Assembly (NCBI GenBank): GCA_002364735.1
Contig: DEZB01000056.1
Coordinates: forward strand, 1-64,000
DNA from: Bacteroidales bacterium UBA3143
GTDB taxonomy: Bacteria > Bacteroidota > Bacteroidia > Bacteroidales > Dysgonomonadaceae
Length of the DNA: 64,000 bases
Direction: 5' to 3'
Shown: positions 35,891 to 44,636 of the stretch, one piece after another
Layout: each line of letters opens with the position of its first letter
Numbering within the stretch: position 1 is the first letter of the stretch
Notes under the pieces: generated by a model
What the model was told of the DNA's origin: nothing
Seen by the model: the letters and a program-made list of their open reading frames with translations, nothing else
The model's database searches: none
Translations under genes and position numbers: made by a program

Positions 35891-36662
35891 GAATACTACT
35901 ATTATTTTCAAGATATTTTCAATAACGTCTATTTATTTGGTCATTAAACATATGTGAATAGCTTTTATCTCAGAAACAATCTTTACTTTTTACTGATTTA
36001 TTCAGGCTAACAACTTTGTGAAAACAAGTCGTGTAAAACAATATATTATAATACAAAACAGCTAATATTTAGAAGTAAATCATTTTTATGTATTTAGTTA
36101 GTAAGCTATTAATATATCTTTTCCTTAAACATTTTGAAGCCGTGCAAAACGTTTAAACGAGTTGAAACTTGCATTCATACTCTATAAAATGTTTGAAAAT
36201 ATATTATTTTCATTTTGTTGTCTCAATTTGTTGCATTTTTGTCTTAAAAATTCAATTTATCATGTAGATTTCCATTATCATTTGTAGATCATTCAATCTT
36301 TGGTTTTTTTTCTTTTTTCATGGCTTCTTTTTCTCAAATTTACTCAAGAAAGTATCTTTTTAAAGATTCAAAACATTTCTACAATCGTAGATTTTATTTC
36401 CAACAAATGAAAACCTAATCGACCGCCGAATATTTAATTTTTAACTCTCTGCTGATACATCTTCTATTGAATTGTAAATCATAAAGAGCTATCACTTTTA
36501 AATTGATAGTTGTGGGAAAATACAATATAGAAGATCAGAGAACTTATTAAGAGAAAAAACTCAATATTTTAAGTGACCTAAAAATTGATATCAAAATTTG
36601 CTGTCGCAGTTTTGACGAGCTATCAATAAAGAAAGACAACGAGATAAATACTAATAATATCT
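35891..36662. other. Gene-free AT-rich tract upstream of the str operon
   Basis: No coding region, RNA gene or array was recognised. One exact 10-bp palindrome (CGTTTAAACG, 36150-36159) is present but could arise by chance. Confidence 0.5.
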
Positions 36663-37541
36663 TCACTTCGGTTCCACATGAGTAAATACATGCTCAATTT
36701 GCTGAAAATTATCTTGCAAAGTCGATTGTACTAAATGTCCAATAGAGTGTCCTTCGGTCACAGTCAACTCAGAAGAAACGCGCACATGAATATCTACAAC
36801 ATAACGCATACCAAACTTGCGAATAAAACATTTTTCAGTGTCAATAACCCCATCTACGTCATCAGCTACTTCTCTTATTTCATCTATAAGATCATCATAC
36901 TTTTGTTCATCTAACAATTCGCCAAGTGCTGGTCGGAAGACAAAATAAGCATTCACAACTATTATAATAGAAGCTACAAGAGCAGCCCAATCATCCAATT
37001 GCTCATATCCGCTACCTAACAACAATGCAAGACTAATGCCTATAAATGCAGCCAAGGATGTGATTGCATCACTACGATGATGCCACGCATCAGCTTTTAA
37101 AGAAGTACTGGAAGTCTCTTTACTCTTTTTTCTCACAAATTGGAAAAAAGCTTCTTTGTAAATTATAATACCAGCCAACACAATCAATGTGTATGTTTTT
37201 GGCATCTGTTGTGGCGATTTTAAATTTTGAATAGCATTAAATGCAATAAATCCAGCACTAATAATTAGAAAAAGAACTACCAAAAAACTAATAATTGGTT
37301 CAACCTTACCATGTCCAAAAGGATGATCTTTATCTGATGGTTTCGCAGAGAATCTCAATCCAAGATATATAATAAAAGATGAAAAGACATCGCCAGCACT
37401 TTCAATAGAGTCTGCAATTAACGCAAAAGAATTACCAATAATCCCAGTGATAAGTTTTACGAAAACCAACACTACATTTCCAATCAGACTCAGTATTATT
37501 GTGTGGCGAGCACGCTTATCATTAGATGTGCCTATTTTCAT
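36663..37541 (-). CDS. Cation diffusion facilitator family efflux transporter
   Basis: The 292-residue protein has about six membrane helices and a C-terminal cytoplasmic domain (about 205-292) ending VEHVFTHVEPK. Metal-site segments are ADSIESAGD in helix 2 (43-51) and HHRSDA in helix 5 (154-159), typical of the family. An HPFGHGKVE loop follows helix 2. It would export a divalent metal such as Zn, Fe or Mn in exchange for protons; the sequence does not fix the metal. The gene is 86 bases downstream of the membrane/Nudix-like gene on the same strand. Confidence 0.92.
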   Translation of the reverse strand: MKIGTSNDKRARHTIILSLIGNVVLVFVKLITGIIGNSFALIADSIESAGDVFSSFIIYLGLRFSAKPSDKDHPFGHGKVEPIISFLVVLFLIISAGFIAFNAIQNLKSPQQMPKTYTLIVLAGIIIYKEAFFQFVRKKSKETSSTSLKADAWHHRSDAITSLAAFIGISLALLLGSGYEQLDDWAALVASIIIVVNAYFVFRPALGELLDEQKYDDLIDEIREVADDVDGVIDTEKCFIRKFGMRYVVDIHVRVSSELTVTEGHSIGHLVQSTLQDNFQQIEHVFTHVEPK

Positions 37542-37627
37542 TTATAAATAATATAAAAGCTTCCAAAAGGGAAATCTTAGAAGAATGAGTAACTAATAAA
37601 CAAAAGATAATGGATTTATATATGTGT

Positions 37628-38728
37628 TTATTGACCTATCTTCGACAAATTGAACATTAAGACTGTATTTTTCAAGTATTCAAACTCGAGTTCAAAGCAT
37701 TCACAAAAAACATCATTACCAATGTTTTCTTCAATTTGTGCTGGGGTCCAAAGCTTACCATTTTTCAAATTTAGAGCATTAAAAGCATCTTCTGATGTAA
37801 TAATAGAAACATAAAGAAAAATCAGTCTCTTGGTGTTTTCATTTTCAAATACGTATTTCAGTATAAACCTGACAGGCAACTTATCTGTATTAACCTCCTT
37901 CTTAATCATATTGGCAATAGCCTCTTCTAAGTTGTGATTGTATTGCATGTATTTTTCAAAAGGATAATCCAATTTACCAGGATCTAATAACCTTGATGCA
38001 TCTCGACTTTTTAAATACAATTTTCCATCGTGAATAAGGGCTACCCTAATCAAAGGATGAAGAAATTTGTTTTTAAGATTTTGAGATACTGATTTTGCTA
38101 TTCGTCCTTGAACATCACCTTGTTCAGTTACTACAGGAAGCCATTCTTCTTTTTTCAATCGTTTCTCAAGTATTTTAAATCGCAATACCTGGATAATAAT
38201 TATTGTAGCTAAAGTGATTTGAAATAAATTAAGCACAAGTATTATATCTAACACTGGATAACGCAGTATAAAAAAGACACGAAAACCAAGTATTACAATT
38301 AAATGAAAAGTAAGGGCATATTGGGTTTGAAATAAGAGCTGAAATGACTCATTTAGATAGTGCTTGCGTTGTACTTGTTGAGTTTTGTGCAACCTCCTAA
38401 TCATAGACTTCCTTGTAAGTCTAAAAATCATTATAGAAAAAACAAAAACAATTTCTGCTAATATAAAAGAGAATTGCGGATGTAAATCTGGAACTAAAAA
38501 AGCTAATCCTATACCTGTTATCAAAAAACTCCATGCAGAAACATCATACAAAATGCGAATCTCGGCTCGGACTCGAAAGATTAGAGGAAGTATAGACAGA
38601 CCAAAGGCTATACCCAAAGCAAGAACCGTATTTACTTGTCCAATTAAAATTGAAAAAATAAAAAAAGGCAACAATCCCAATGCTGGATTTGTCAAGTTCC
38701 TTTTAAATACATTAGAAGAAGTATACAT
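37628..38728 (-). CDS. Six-helix membrane protein with C-terminal degenerate Nudix-like domain
   Basis: The 366-residue protein has about six hydrophobic helices in residues 15-182, with a basic loop (105-123) between helices 4 and 5. It continues into a soluble domain (197-366). That domain opens LPVVTEQGDVQGR and VALIHDGKLYLKSR, resembling the first strands of IPP-isomerase-like Nudix proteins. Where the Nudix box should be (about 252-282) only LEEAIANMIKKEV remains, without the REUxEE acidic cluster, so hydrolysis is doubtful. I do not know a characterised homologue. It may sense a nucleotide-like ligand at the membrane (inference). Confidence 0.6.
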   Translation of the reverse strand: MYTSSNVFKRNLTNPALGLLPFFIFSILIGQVNTVLALGIAFGLSILPLIFRVRAEIRILYDVSAWSFLITGIGLAFLVPDLHPQFSFILAEIVFVFSIMIFRLTRKSMIRRLHKTQQVQRKHYLNESFQLLFQTQYALTFHLIVILGFRVFFILRYPVLDIILVLNLFQITLATIIIIQVLRFKILEKRLKKEEWLPVVTEQGDVQGRIAKSVSQNLKNKFLHPLIRVALIHDGKLYLKSRDASRLLDPGKLDYPFEKYMQYNHNLEEAIANMIKKEVNTDKLPVRFILKYVFENENTKRLIFLYVSIITSEDAFNALNLKNGKLWTPAQIEENIGNDVFCECFELEFEYLKNTVLMFNLSKIGQ

Positions 38729-38861
38729 ATCAATCGAAAAAATTACTGCTTTATAAAACAGATTCTGAAACTATGTTAGCATATAATTATAAATAAAATT
38801 CTAAATAACACAGTAAATAATGAAAATACTCATCTCTATAACAACAGTTTTAATAGATTGT

Positions 38862-39761
38862 TTATGAGCTAAAAGAAATATCAGCATGATAAGAAGATCT
38901 TACTAAAGGACCGCTCACCACTGTTTTAAAACCTTTCGAAAGAGCAATATTTTTGAAATCTTCAAAAATATCAGGATGAATGTAATCCTTTACAGGAAAG
39001 TGTTTACGTGTTGGTTGTAAATATTGCCCAATAGTTAATGACTTACATCCCACAGACAATAAATCATTCATTAATTCAAAAACTTCTTCTTTTGTTTCTC
39101 CTAAACCAAGCATAATACCAGACTTAGAGAAGATATTATTTTCAGCAATACGACCAATAGTTCTGAGACTTACATCATATTTTGCAGCACTTCTAATTTC
39201 TGGTGTTAATCTTCGAATTGTTTCCATATTATGTGCCATTACATCTGGTTTTGCCGCACAAACCATATCTATCAATACTTCTTTGCCTTGAAAGTCAGGA
39301 ACTAAAACCTCAATAGTAGTTAAAGGATTCTTTTCTCGTATAGCTTCAATTGTTTTAACCCAATGTTCAGCACCTAAATCAGGCAAATCATCTCTATCAA
39401 CAGAAGTAACAACTGCATGCTTCAAATCCATTAATCTAATTGAGTTTGCAACATTCTCTGGTTCACGCATATCTAAAGGCATTGGCTTGCCAGTTTTTGT
39501 ATTACAAAATTTACACGATCGCGTGCAAATATCTCCTCCAATCATAAAAGTAGCCGTTCCCCGATCCCAACACTCCCCCATATTCGGACAACGACCACTG
39601 GAGCAAATTGTATGCAGAGAATGATTTTGAACAATTTTTTGCGTTTTAGTAAAACCAGCCGTTTCTCCTAACTTAACTTTCAACCAGTCTGGTTTTCTAA
39701 CATGCACTTCACGAGTCTTTTCCTCCTCTGTGTCTATTTTGTATGTTATTCTTTTTTCCAT
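38862..39761 (-). CDS. lipA: Lipoyl synthase (radical SAM)
   Basis: The 299-residue enzyme inserts two sulfur atoms into protein-bound octanoyl groups to make lipoyl cofactor. It has both iron-sulfur motifs: the auxiliary cluster CSSGRCPNMGEC and the radical SAM CTRSCKFC. The conserved C-terminal serine region appears as GPLVRSSYHAD. I start at the ATG giving MEKRITYKID; an earlier in-frame start (39788) adds nine residues not expected in the family. Downstream neighbours are unrelated. Confidence 0.96.
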   Translation of the reverse strand: MEKRITYKIDTEEEKTREVHVRKPDWLKVKLGETAGFTKTQKIVQNHSLHTICSSGRCPNMGECWDRGTATFMIGGDICTRSCKFCNTKTGKPMPLDMREPENVANSIRLMDLKHAVVTSVDRDDLPDLGAEHWVKTIEAIREKNPLTTIEVLVPDFQGKEVLIDMVCAAKPDVMAHNMETIRRLTPEIRSAAKYDVSLRTIGRIAENNIFSKSGIMLGLGETKEEVFELMNDLLSVGCKSLTIGQYLQPTRKHFPVKDYIHPDIFEDFKNIALSKGFKTVVSGPLVRSSYHADISFSS

Positions 39762-39966
39762 TTTTATTAAATTAAATTTCATCCCCAAGAGCCGTCAATT
39801 AACTTAAATTACACTCAGAGCAATTCGCTTATTTTTCGGAGCTTTTTGATTGTAAATGCTAAAACTATGAGAATTAAAACCCGATATGCATCTGTTAAAT
39901 TACTACAAGCTAATTCCGTTTTTTAGCGTTAGCGTACTTTTTATCCATAAAGAACAAGCTATCATC

Positions 39967-42126
39967 TTAAAGGTTCTTTTTAAAATAGTTAATAACTTTA
40001 TTGTACAAATATATTCTTGAATTGCCTCCAGAAATAGAGTGATTCTTATCGGGAAAGTAAAATATGTCGAAATGCTTATTGGCTTTTATCAAAGCACGTG
40101 AATATTCTATGGAATTTTGTACGTGAACGTTGTCATCGGTGGTTCCATGTATCAACAACAGGTTTCCTTGTAACCTATCAGCAAGCTTCACCGCAGATCC
40201 TTTATCATATCCTGATGCATTCTGTTGTGGAGTGCGCATAAAACGCTCTGAGTAGACCGTGTCGTAAAAGCGCCAATCAGTAACGGGGGCTATAGCTACA
40301 CCTGTTTTAAATATTCCGTTTCCTCTGCTCATACTCATCAGCACATTGTAACCTCCATAACTCCAACCCCATATACCAATACGGTTGCTATCAATGTAGG
40401 GCAATGTTGCAAAATGACGTGCAGCAGCAGCTTGATCATCCGATTCAATAACGCCTAAGTTCATGTAAGTCTGTTTCCTGAACAACTCGCCACGGGCTCC
40501 CGTTCCTCTGCCATCAACCGAAGCGACAATAAAGCCCTGCTTTACCAATTCATAATACCAATCAATCCCAAACCTATCCAACACCTGCTGGGAATTTGGT
40601 CCCGAATATTGAATCATTACAACAGGGTATTTCTGAGAGCTATTGAATGATGTTGGCTTTACAATCCATCCATTAAGTTGGGTAATGCCATCAGCTGCGG
40701 GCACCTTTATAAATTCTTTTTGAGGAAACTGTGCTTGCCGCACCTTTTGTGCAACAGCTTTATTGTCTTGAAGTGTTCGTAACAGCTTTCCATTAGAATC
40801 GTGTACGTCTATTACAGTAGGAGTTGAAATATTAGACCAATTGCTTACATAAAAATTCCCATTTTCACTGAATGTGGCATTGTTCAATCCTGAGTTGGTT
40901 GAAAGTTTTGTTGTAATGCCTTTATCAATTGTTGTCTTATAGACATTCCTTTGCAAAGGAGATTCGTCAGCAGCTTGATAAAAGACAGTTCCAGCTTTAG
41001 GATCTACAGCTAATATATTAATAACATCATAATTGCCATTAGTTAATTGTTTTTGCATTGCACCAGAATTACCATAAATGTAGATATGGCTGTATCCATC
41101 TTTTTCAGATATATAAGTAAATTGATTTGGTAAAAAGTGAATCGATTTTATAAAATCAGAATCAATATAATACTTGTTCTCGTCCCGTAAAATCAACTTT
41201 GCGACGGTAGTTCGTGGATTTACAAAATACATATCGAATCTGTTTTGATTTCGATTGAGCGTCATGACTGCCAATTGTGATGCCTCTTTTGTAAAAGAAA
41301 TACGTGGCATGTAGCCATCGTCATCCAATGGAACATCCATTTTACGGGTTGTCTGTGCTGCTATGTCATAAACATATGTGCCGACGGTCGAATTCTTCTC
41401 ACCAGCTTTTGGATATTTATATGTATAAGAGTCAGGATATAAATTATTTTCAAACAATTGAAATGAAAACTCTTTCACTTCTGATTCATCTGTTTTCACA
41501 AAAGCTAAAAGACTATTGTCCGGAGAAAACTCCATCAATTTGGTTATGCCAAACTCCTCTTCATAAACCCAGTCTGTAGCTCCATTTATGATTTTATTGA
41601 ACTCCCCATCTTTTGTTACTTGTGACTCAGTATCAAAATCGAATTTGGTAATCCAAATATTATTATCAATTACATAAGCCAGCATCTTTCCATCTGGTGA
41701 AAATGTAGGAATCATTTGCTTTGACTCGTTCTCACTCAGTTTTCTAACCAAATTGCGTCGCACATCGTGATAATAGTAATCTGCTTTGAAAGAATGTCGA
41801 TAAATCTGCTCTTTGTCTTTATATACAATCACTCTAAATTCATCGAAACTAACAAGAAAGCCTTGAAAAGTATCGAACCTACATTCTCGTGCTGTTTTTG
41901 TATTAAATAGCGTATCTACTACGTCACCTGATGTATATGCGAATTTAATAACAGCAGAATTATCATCATTCATTTGATAATAATGAAGTCCGTCTGCAGA
42001 AGAAACCATTGATTTGACACCTTGGGGACTAAAGTTACCTTCCACAATTTCTTTTAATTCATATTGCTGTGCCGAGATAACAAAAGCGACCAGCATAAAA
42101 AAGGAGATGAAATAGATCTTTTTCAT
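39967..42126 (-). CDS. Dipeptidyl peptidase IV (S9 family, exported)
   Basis: The 719-residue protein has a signal peptide (cleavage near ISAQQ, residue 20), a beta-propeller domain (about 30-470) and an alpha/beta-hydrolase domain. The catalytic triad is Ser589 in GWSYGGY, Asp664 in GTTDDNVH and His696 in DKNHSI. The DWVYEEEF motif (185-192) supplies the Glu pair that binds the free N-terminus, which distinguishes true DPP IV from other S9 enzymes. It would cleave X-Pro (or X-Ala) dipeptides in the periplasm, supporting growth on peptides from collagen or casein-like proteins. It is monocistronic, with a -7 box 22 bases upstream. Confidence 0.95.
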   Translation of the reverse strand: MKKIYFISFFMLVAFVISAQQYELKEIVEGNFSPQGVKSMVSSADGLHYYQMNDDNSAVIKFAYTSGDVVDTLFNTKTARECRFDTFQGFLVSFDEFRVIVYKDKEQIYRHSFKADYYYHDVRRNLVRKLSENESKQMIPTFSPDGKMLAYVIDNNIWITKFDFDTESQVTKDGEFNKIINGATDWVYEEEFGITKLMEFSPDNSLLAFVKTDESEVKEFSFQLFENNLYPDSYTYKYPKAGEKNSTVGTYVYDIAAQTTRKMDVPLDDDGYMPRISFTKEASQLAVMTLNRNQNRFDMYFVNPRTTVAKLILRDENKYYIDSDFIKSIHFLPNQFTYISEKDGYSHIYIYGNSGAMQKQLTNGNYDVINILAVDPKAGTVFYQAADESPLQRNVYKTTIDKGITTKLSTNSGLNNATFSENGNFYVSNWSNISTPTVIDVHDSNGKLLRTLQDNKAVAQKVRQAQFPQKEFIKVPAADGITQLNGWIVKPTSFNSSQKYPVVMIQYSGPNSQQVLDRFGIDWYYELVKQGFIVASVDGRGTGARGELFRKQTYMNLGVIESDDQAAAARHFATLPYIDSNRIGIWGWSYGGYNVLMSMSRGNGIFKTGVAIAPVTDWRFYDTVYSERFMRTPQQNASGYDKGSAVKLADRLQGNLLLIHGTTDDNVHVQNSIEYSRALIKANKHFDIFYFPDKNHSISGGNSRIYLYNKVINYFKKNL

Positions 42127-42147
42127 GTATAACTAAGTTTTTAATTG

Positions 42148-42155
42148 CAAATATA
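42148..42155 (-). promoter_or_regulatory. -7 box for the DPP IV gene
   Basis: The minus strand reads TATATTTG, a full TAnnTTTG match, 21 bases before the start codon. No -33 element was seen. Confidence 0.45.
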
Positions 42156-42345
42156 TGATTTTTCTGGGTAAACATGCTCTTATGAAAAGACGATGGTTAG
42201 AAAAGTTTTCTATGTTCTTAAATTTCATGTTGAACAAATCTTTCAAACATGTATCAATTGGGCCTTTTCTGATTAATGCTAACAAGTAAAAATAAAGGGA
42301 ACTTGAAAAAAATAGCGTGTATCTATAGACACAAAAAATAATTGT

Positions 42346-42353
42346 TATCTTTG
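42346..42353 (+). promoter_or_regulatory. -7 box for the serine palmitoyltransferase gene
   Basis: TATCTTTG is an exact TAnnTTTG match. The predicted leader is about 105 nt to the ATG at 42465, which contains an open frame upstream of that ATG but no conserved coding sequence. Confidence 0.5.
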
Positions 42354-42464
42354 TGCATTAGTTCTTAGTCAATATTTGGTTGACTGAAGATAAAAAGTCG
42401 ATTGGTTAATTATCTAAATTGGAATTCTCAAACTCGTTTAGAGATAAACTACAGAAAACAAAAA

Positions 42465-43658
42465 ATGAATCTGCTTAAAGAAAAGATGTTTAAATATGAT
42501 GCTCCACAAAGGGCTAAGGCTGCGGGCATTTATCCTTACTTTCGAGTTATCGAGAGCGATCAGGATACAGAAGTTACCATGAATGGCAAAAGAGTTCTTA
42601 TGTTTGGCTCAAACTCTTATTTAGGACTAACCAACCATCCAAAAGTAAAAGAAGCCTCCATTGATGCGGTTAAAAAATATGGTTCAGGTATGGCGGGTTC
42701 ACGCTTTCTTAATGGAACTTTGGATCTTCATATAGAGTTAGAGAGAAAACTTGCAAATTTTGTGCGTAAAGATGATGCCATTGTTTTCTCAACTGGTTTT
42801 AATGTCAATCAAGGAGTTATTTCCTGCATTACGGGCAGAGAAGATTTTATAATTTGGGACGAATTGAATCATGCCTCCATAATAGAAGGTCAACGACTCT
42901 CTTTCTCAAAAAAACTAAAATTCAAACACAATGACATGGTTTCATTGGAGAGACAATTGATTAAATGTCATCCAAATAAAATAAAGCTTATTGTTGTTGA
43001 TGGTGTTTTCAGCATGGAGGGAGATGTTGCAAATCTACCCGAGATAGTACGCTTAGCGAAGAAATACAATGCAAATGTAATGGTAGACGAAGCGCATGGA
43101 ATTGGCGTAATGGGAAAAAACTTTAACGGCAAAGGAGCAGCCGAGCAATTGGGCGTTTTAGATAATGTTGATTTAATTATGGGCACGTTCAGCAAATCAC
43201 TTGCGTCTATTGGAGGATTCATAGCTGCAGACAACATTACAATTAATTATTTGCGCCACAATGCACGTCCTTATATCTTTAGTGCAAGCATCACTCCGAG
43301 CGCAACTGCGGCAGCTTCTGCTGCATTAGACATTCTTAAAAGAGAACCAGAAAGAATTGAAAATCTTTGGAAACTCACCGATTATTCTTTAAAACGATTC
43401 AAAGAGAATGGTTTTGAAATTGGACCCACTTCAACACCAATCATTCCGCTGTATGTAAGAGATAATGATAAGACATTTTTGATTACAAAAATGCTTTTTG
43501 ATGAAGGAGTATTTGTAAACCCTGTAGTACCCCCTGGTGTTGCTGCTGAAGATACACTCATTCGTTTTTCACTTATGGCTACACATACCATTGAACAGAT
43601 AGATGAAGCTATTGACAAAATCACAAACGTCTTTCGACAATTAGAGATCATAAAGTAA
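42465..43658 (+). CDS. spt: Serine palmitoyltransferase-type alpha-oxoamine synthase
   Basis: The 397-residue PLP enzyme belongs to the alpha-oxoamine synthase family (with KBL and BioF). It has FGSNSYLGLTNHP near the N-terminus, MVDEAHGIGV (PLP-ring Asp/His) and the Schiff-base Lys in GTFSKSLASIGG. In Bacteroidota the near-identical enzyme condenses serine with palmitoyl-CoA, the first step of sphingolipid synthesis; glycine C-acetyltransferase is the alternative. I start at the ATG giving MNLLKEKMFKYD because the frame's earlier start (42402) adds an unconserved 21 residues. It is monocistronic and ends at a strong bidirectional terminator. Confidence 0.88.
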   Translation: MNLLKEKMFKYDAPQRAKAAGIYPYFRVIESDQDTEVTMNGKRVLMFGSNSYLGLTNHPKVKEASIDAVKKYGSGMAGSRFLNGTLDLHIELERKLANFVRKDDAIVFSTGFNVNQGVISCITGREDFIIWDELNHASIIEGQRLSFSKKLKFKHNDMVSLERQLIKCHPNKIKLIVVDGVFSMEGDVANLPEIVRLAKKYNANVMVDEAHGIGVMGKNFNGKGAAEQLGVLDNVDLIMGTFSKSLASIGGFIAADNITINYLRHNARPYIFSASITPSATAAASAALDILKREPERIENLWKLTDYSLKRFKENGFEIGPTSTPIIPLYVRDNDKTFLITKMLFDEGVFVNPVVPPGVAAEDTLIRFSLMATHTIEQIDEAIDKITNVFRQLEIIK

Positions 43659-43689
43659 ACTCCATACAAATCTCTTAAATAAAAAATAT

Positions 43690-43731
43690 ACTGATAAAAA
43701 AACTGCTCAAATGAGCAGTTTTTTTATCAGT
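43690..43731. terminator. Bidirectional terminator between spt and peroxiredoxin
   Basis: Two perfectly complementary 20-base arms (43690-43709 and 43712-43731) meet at a two-base centre. The core is CTGCTC/GAGCAG, flanked by A and T runs on each side. It serves both convergent genes. Confidence 0.85.
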
Positions 43732-43763
43732 AAGGTATTTAAAATATTACTGAGTGTCAAGAG

Positions 43764-44396
43764 TTAATTCTTAGTCAAGTATGAAGCTATTCCCTCCTGG
43801 GTTGCTTCTAATCCTTTCTTACCTTTTTTCCAGTTAGCTGGACATACTTCGCCATTCTCTTCAGTAAACTGCAAAGCATCTATCACTCTTATTATTTCAT
43901 CTACACTTCTACCCAACGGCATATCGTTTACCACTTGATGTCTCACAGTGCCTTGCTTGTCAATTAAGAACAAACCACGATAGGCTTCTGGAGAACCTGA
44001 GAAAACTAAATTGTTAGAAGCATCTTCCGTATAACCACCTGCTAACACATCGTATGCCATAGATATAGTTTTGTTGTGATCGGCAACCAATGGATAAGTC
44101 ACTCCTTTAATACCACCATCATTTTGGGGCGTTTGCAACCATTTCCAATGAGAAAATGCAGAGTCTGTTGATGCAGCTACTAAAACAGTATCTCGCTCTT
44201 CAAATTCGGCTATTTTTTCTTGAAATGCAATTAACTCTGTTGGGCAAACGAAAGTGAAGTCTGCTGGATAAAAAAAGAATACTACATATTTATTCCCCAA
44301 ATATTGATCCAATGAAAAGTCATCAATAATTTCATTCCCATTTACTACTGCTTTTGTCCAAAACGATGGGGCTTTTTTTCCTACTAATACTGACAT
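43764..44396 (-). CDS. 2-Cys peroxiredoxin (AhpC/Prx1 type)
   Basis: The 210-residue thiol peroxidase reduces hydrogen peroxide and organic peroxides. The peroxidatic Cys51 lies in FTFVCPTE, and the resolving Cys185 in GEVCPANW, the typical 2-Cys arrangement. The C-terminal extension (KGLEATQEGIASYLTKN) fits the Prx1/AhpC group. No ahpF lies beside it, so thioredoxin is the likely reductant. The promoter is a good Bacteroidota match, and an oxyR gene lies 10 kb away. Confidence 0.95.
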   Translation of the reverse strand: MSVLVGKKAPSFWTKAVVNGNEIIDDFSLDQYLGNKYVVFFFYPADFTFVCPTELIAFQEKIAEFEERDTVLVAASTDSAFSHWKWLQTPQNDGGIKGVTYPLVADHNKTISMAYDVLAGGYTEDASNNLVFSGSPEAYRGLFLIDKQGTVRHQVVNDMPLGRSVDEIIRVIDALQFTEENGEVCPANWKKGKKGLEATQEGIASYLTKN

Positions 44397-44427
44397 ATAT
44401 TTCTTGTTTTAAAAATGAATAACAGTG

Positions 44428-44461
44428 CAAATATACAATTTCTTCCATAGAATACTTCAAA
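44428..44461 (-). promoter_or_regulatory. Promoter of the peroxiredoxin gene
   Basis: On the minus strand TTTG (44458-44461) precedes TATATTTG (44428-44435) by 22 bases, a Bacteroidota -33/-7 pair, with a leader of about 25 nt. Confidence 0.55.
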
Positions 44462-44596
44462 TCAATCCTCTATGATATATAGAAAAAATTTATAGCCTTA
44501 ATCTTTGCATTTAAAATAATAATAACGATTACAAAAAACAATCCTTAAATTAATGCTTTAATCAGTTAAGGAGTTTCGCATTCACATAAAAATGAG

Positions 44597-44604
44597 TACA
44601 TTTG
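44597..44604 (+). promoter_or_regulatory. -7 box of guaB, which decides its start
   Basis: TACATTTG matches TAnnTTTG. It lies inside the upstream extension of the guaB frame, so transcription should begin near 44611 and translation at the ATG at 44637. Confidence 0.5.
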
Positions 44605-44636
44605 CACGCAATAAAAACCTAAAAAAAGACTTTCCT

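Noticed and set aside
35711..35947. Open frame of 78 codons overlapping the rpsL start
   Set aside because: It lies antisense over the str promoter and leader and has no recognisable protein features.
35891..36662. Possible tRNA or structural RNA in the gene-free tract
   Set aside because: The sequence is AT-rich with no cloverleaf, T-loop or conserved RNA core that I could find.
39762..39788. Upstream extension of lipA
   Set aside because: Nine residues of no family similarity before MEKRITYK.
39938..39952. DnaA-box-like TTATCCATA
   Set aside because: Single imperfect copy with no cluster or replication genes nearby.
42402..42464. Upstream extension of the serine palmitoyltransferase
   Set aside because: Residues are not conserved in the family; the leader from the promoter fits the later ATG.
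44592..44636. Upstream extension of guaB
   Set aside because: A -7 promoter box lies inside it, and the family starts at MSFIADRI.
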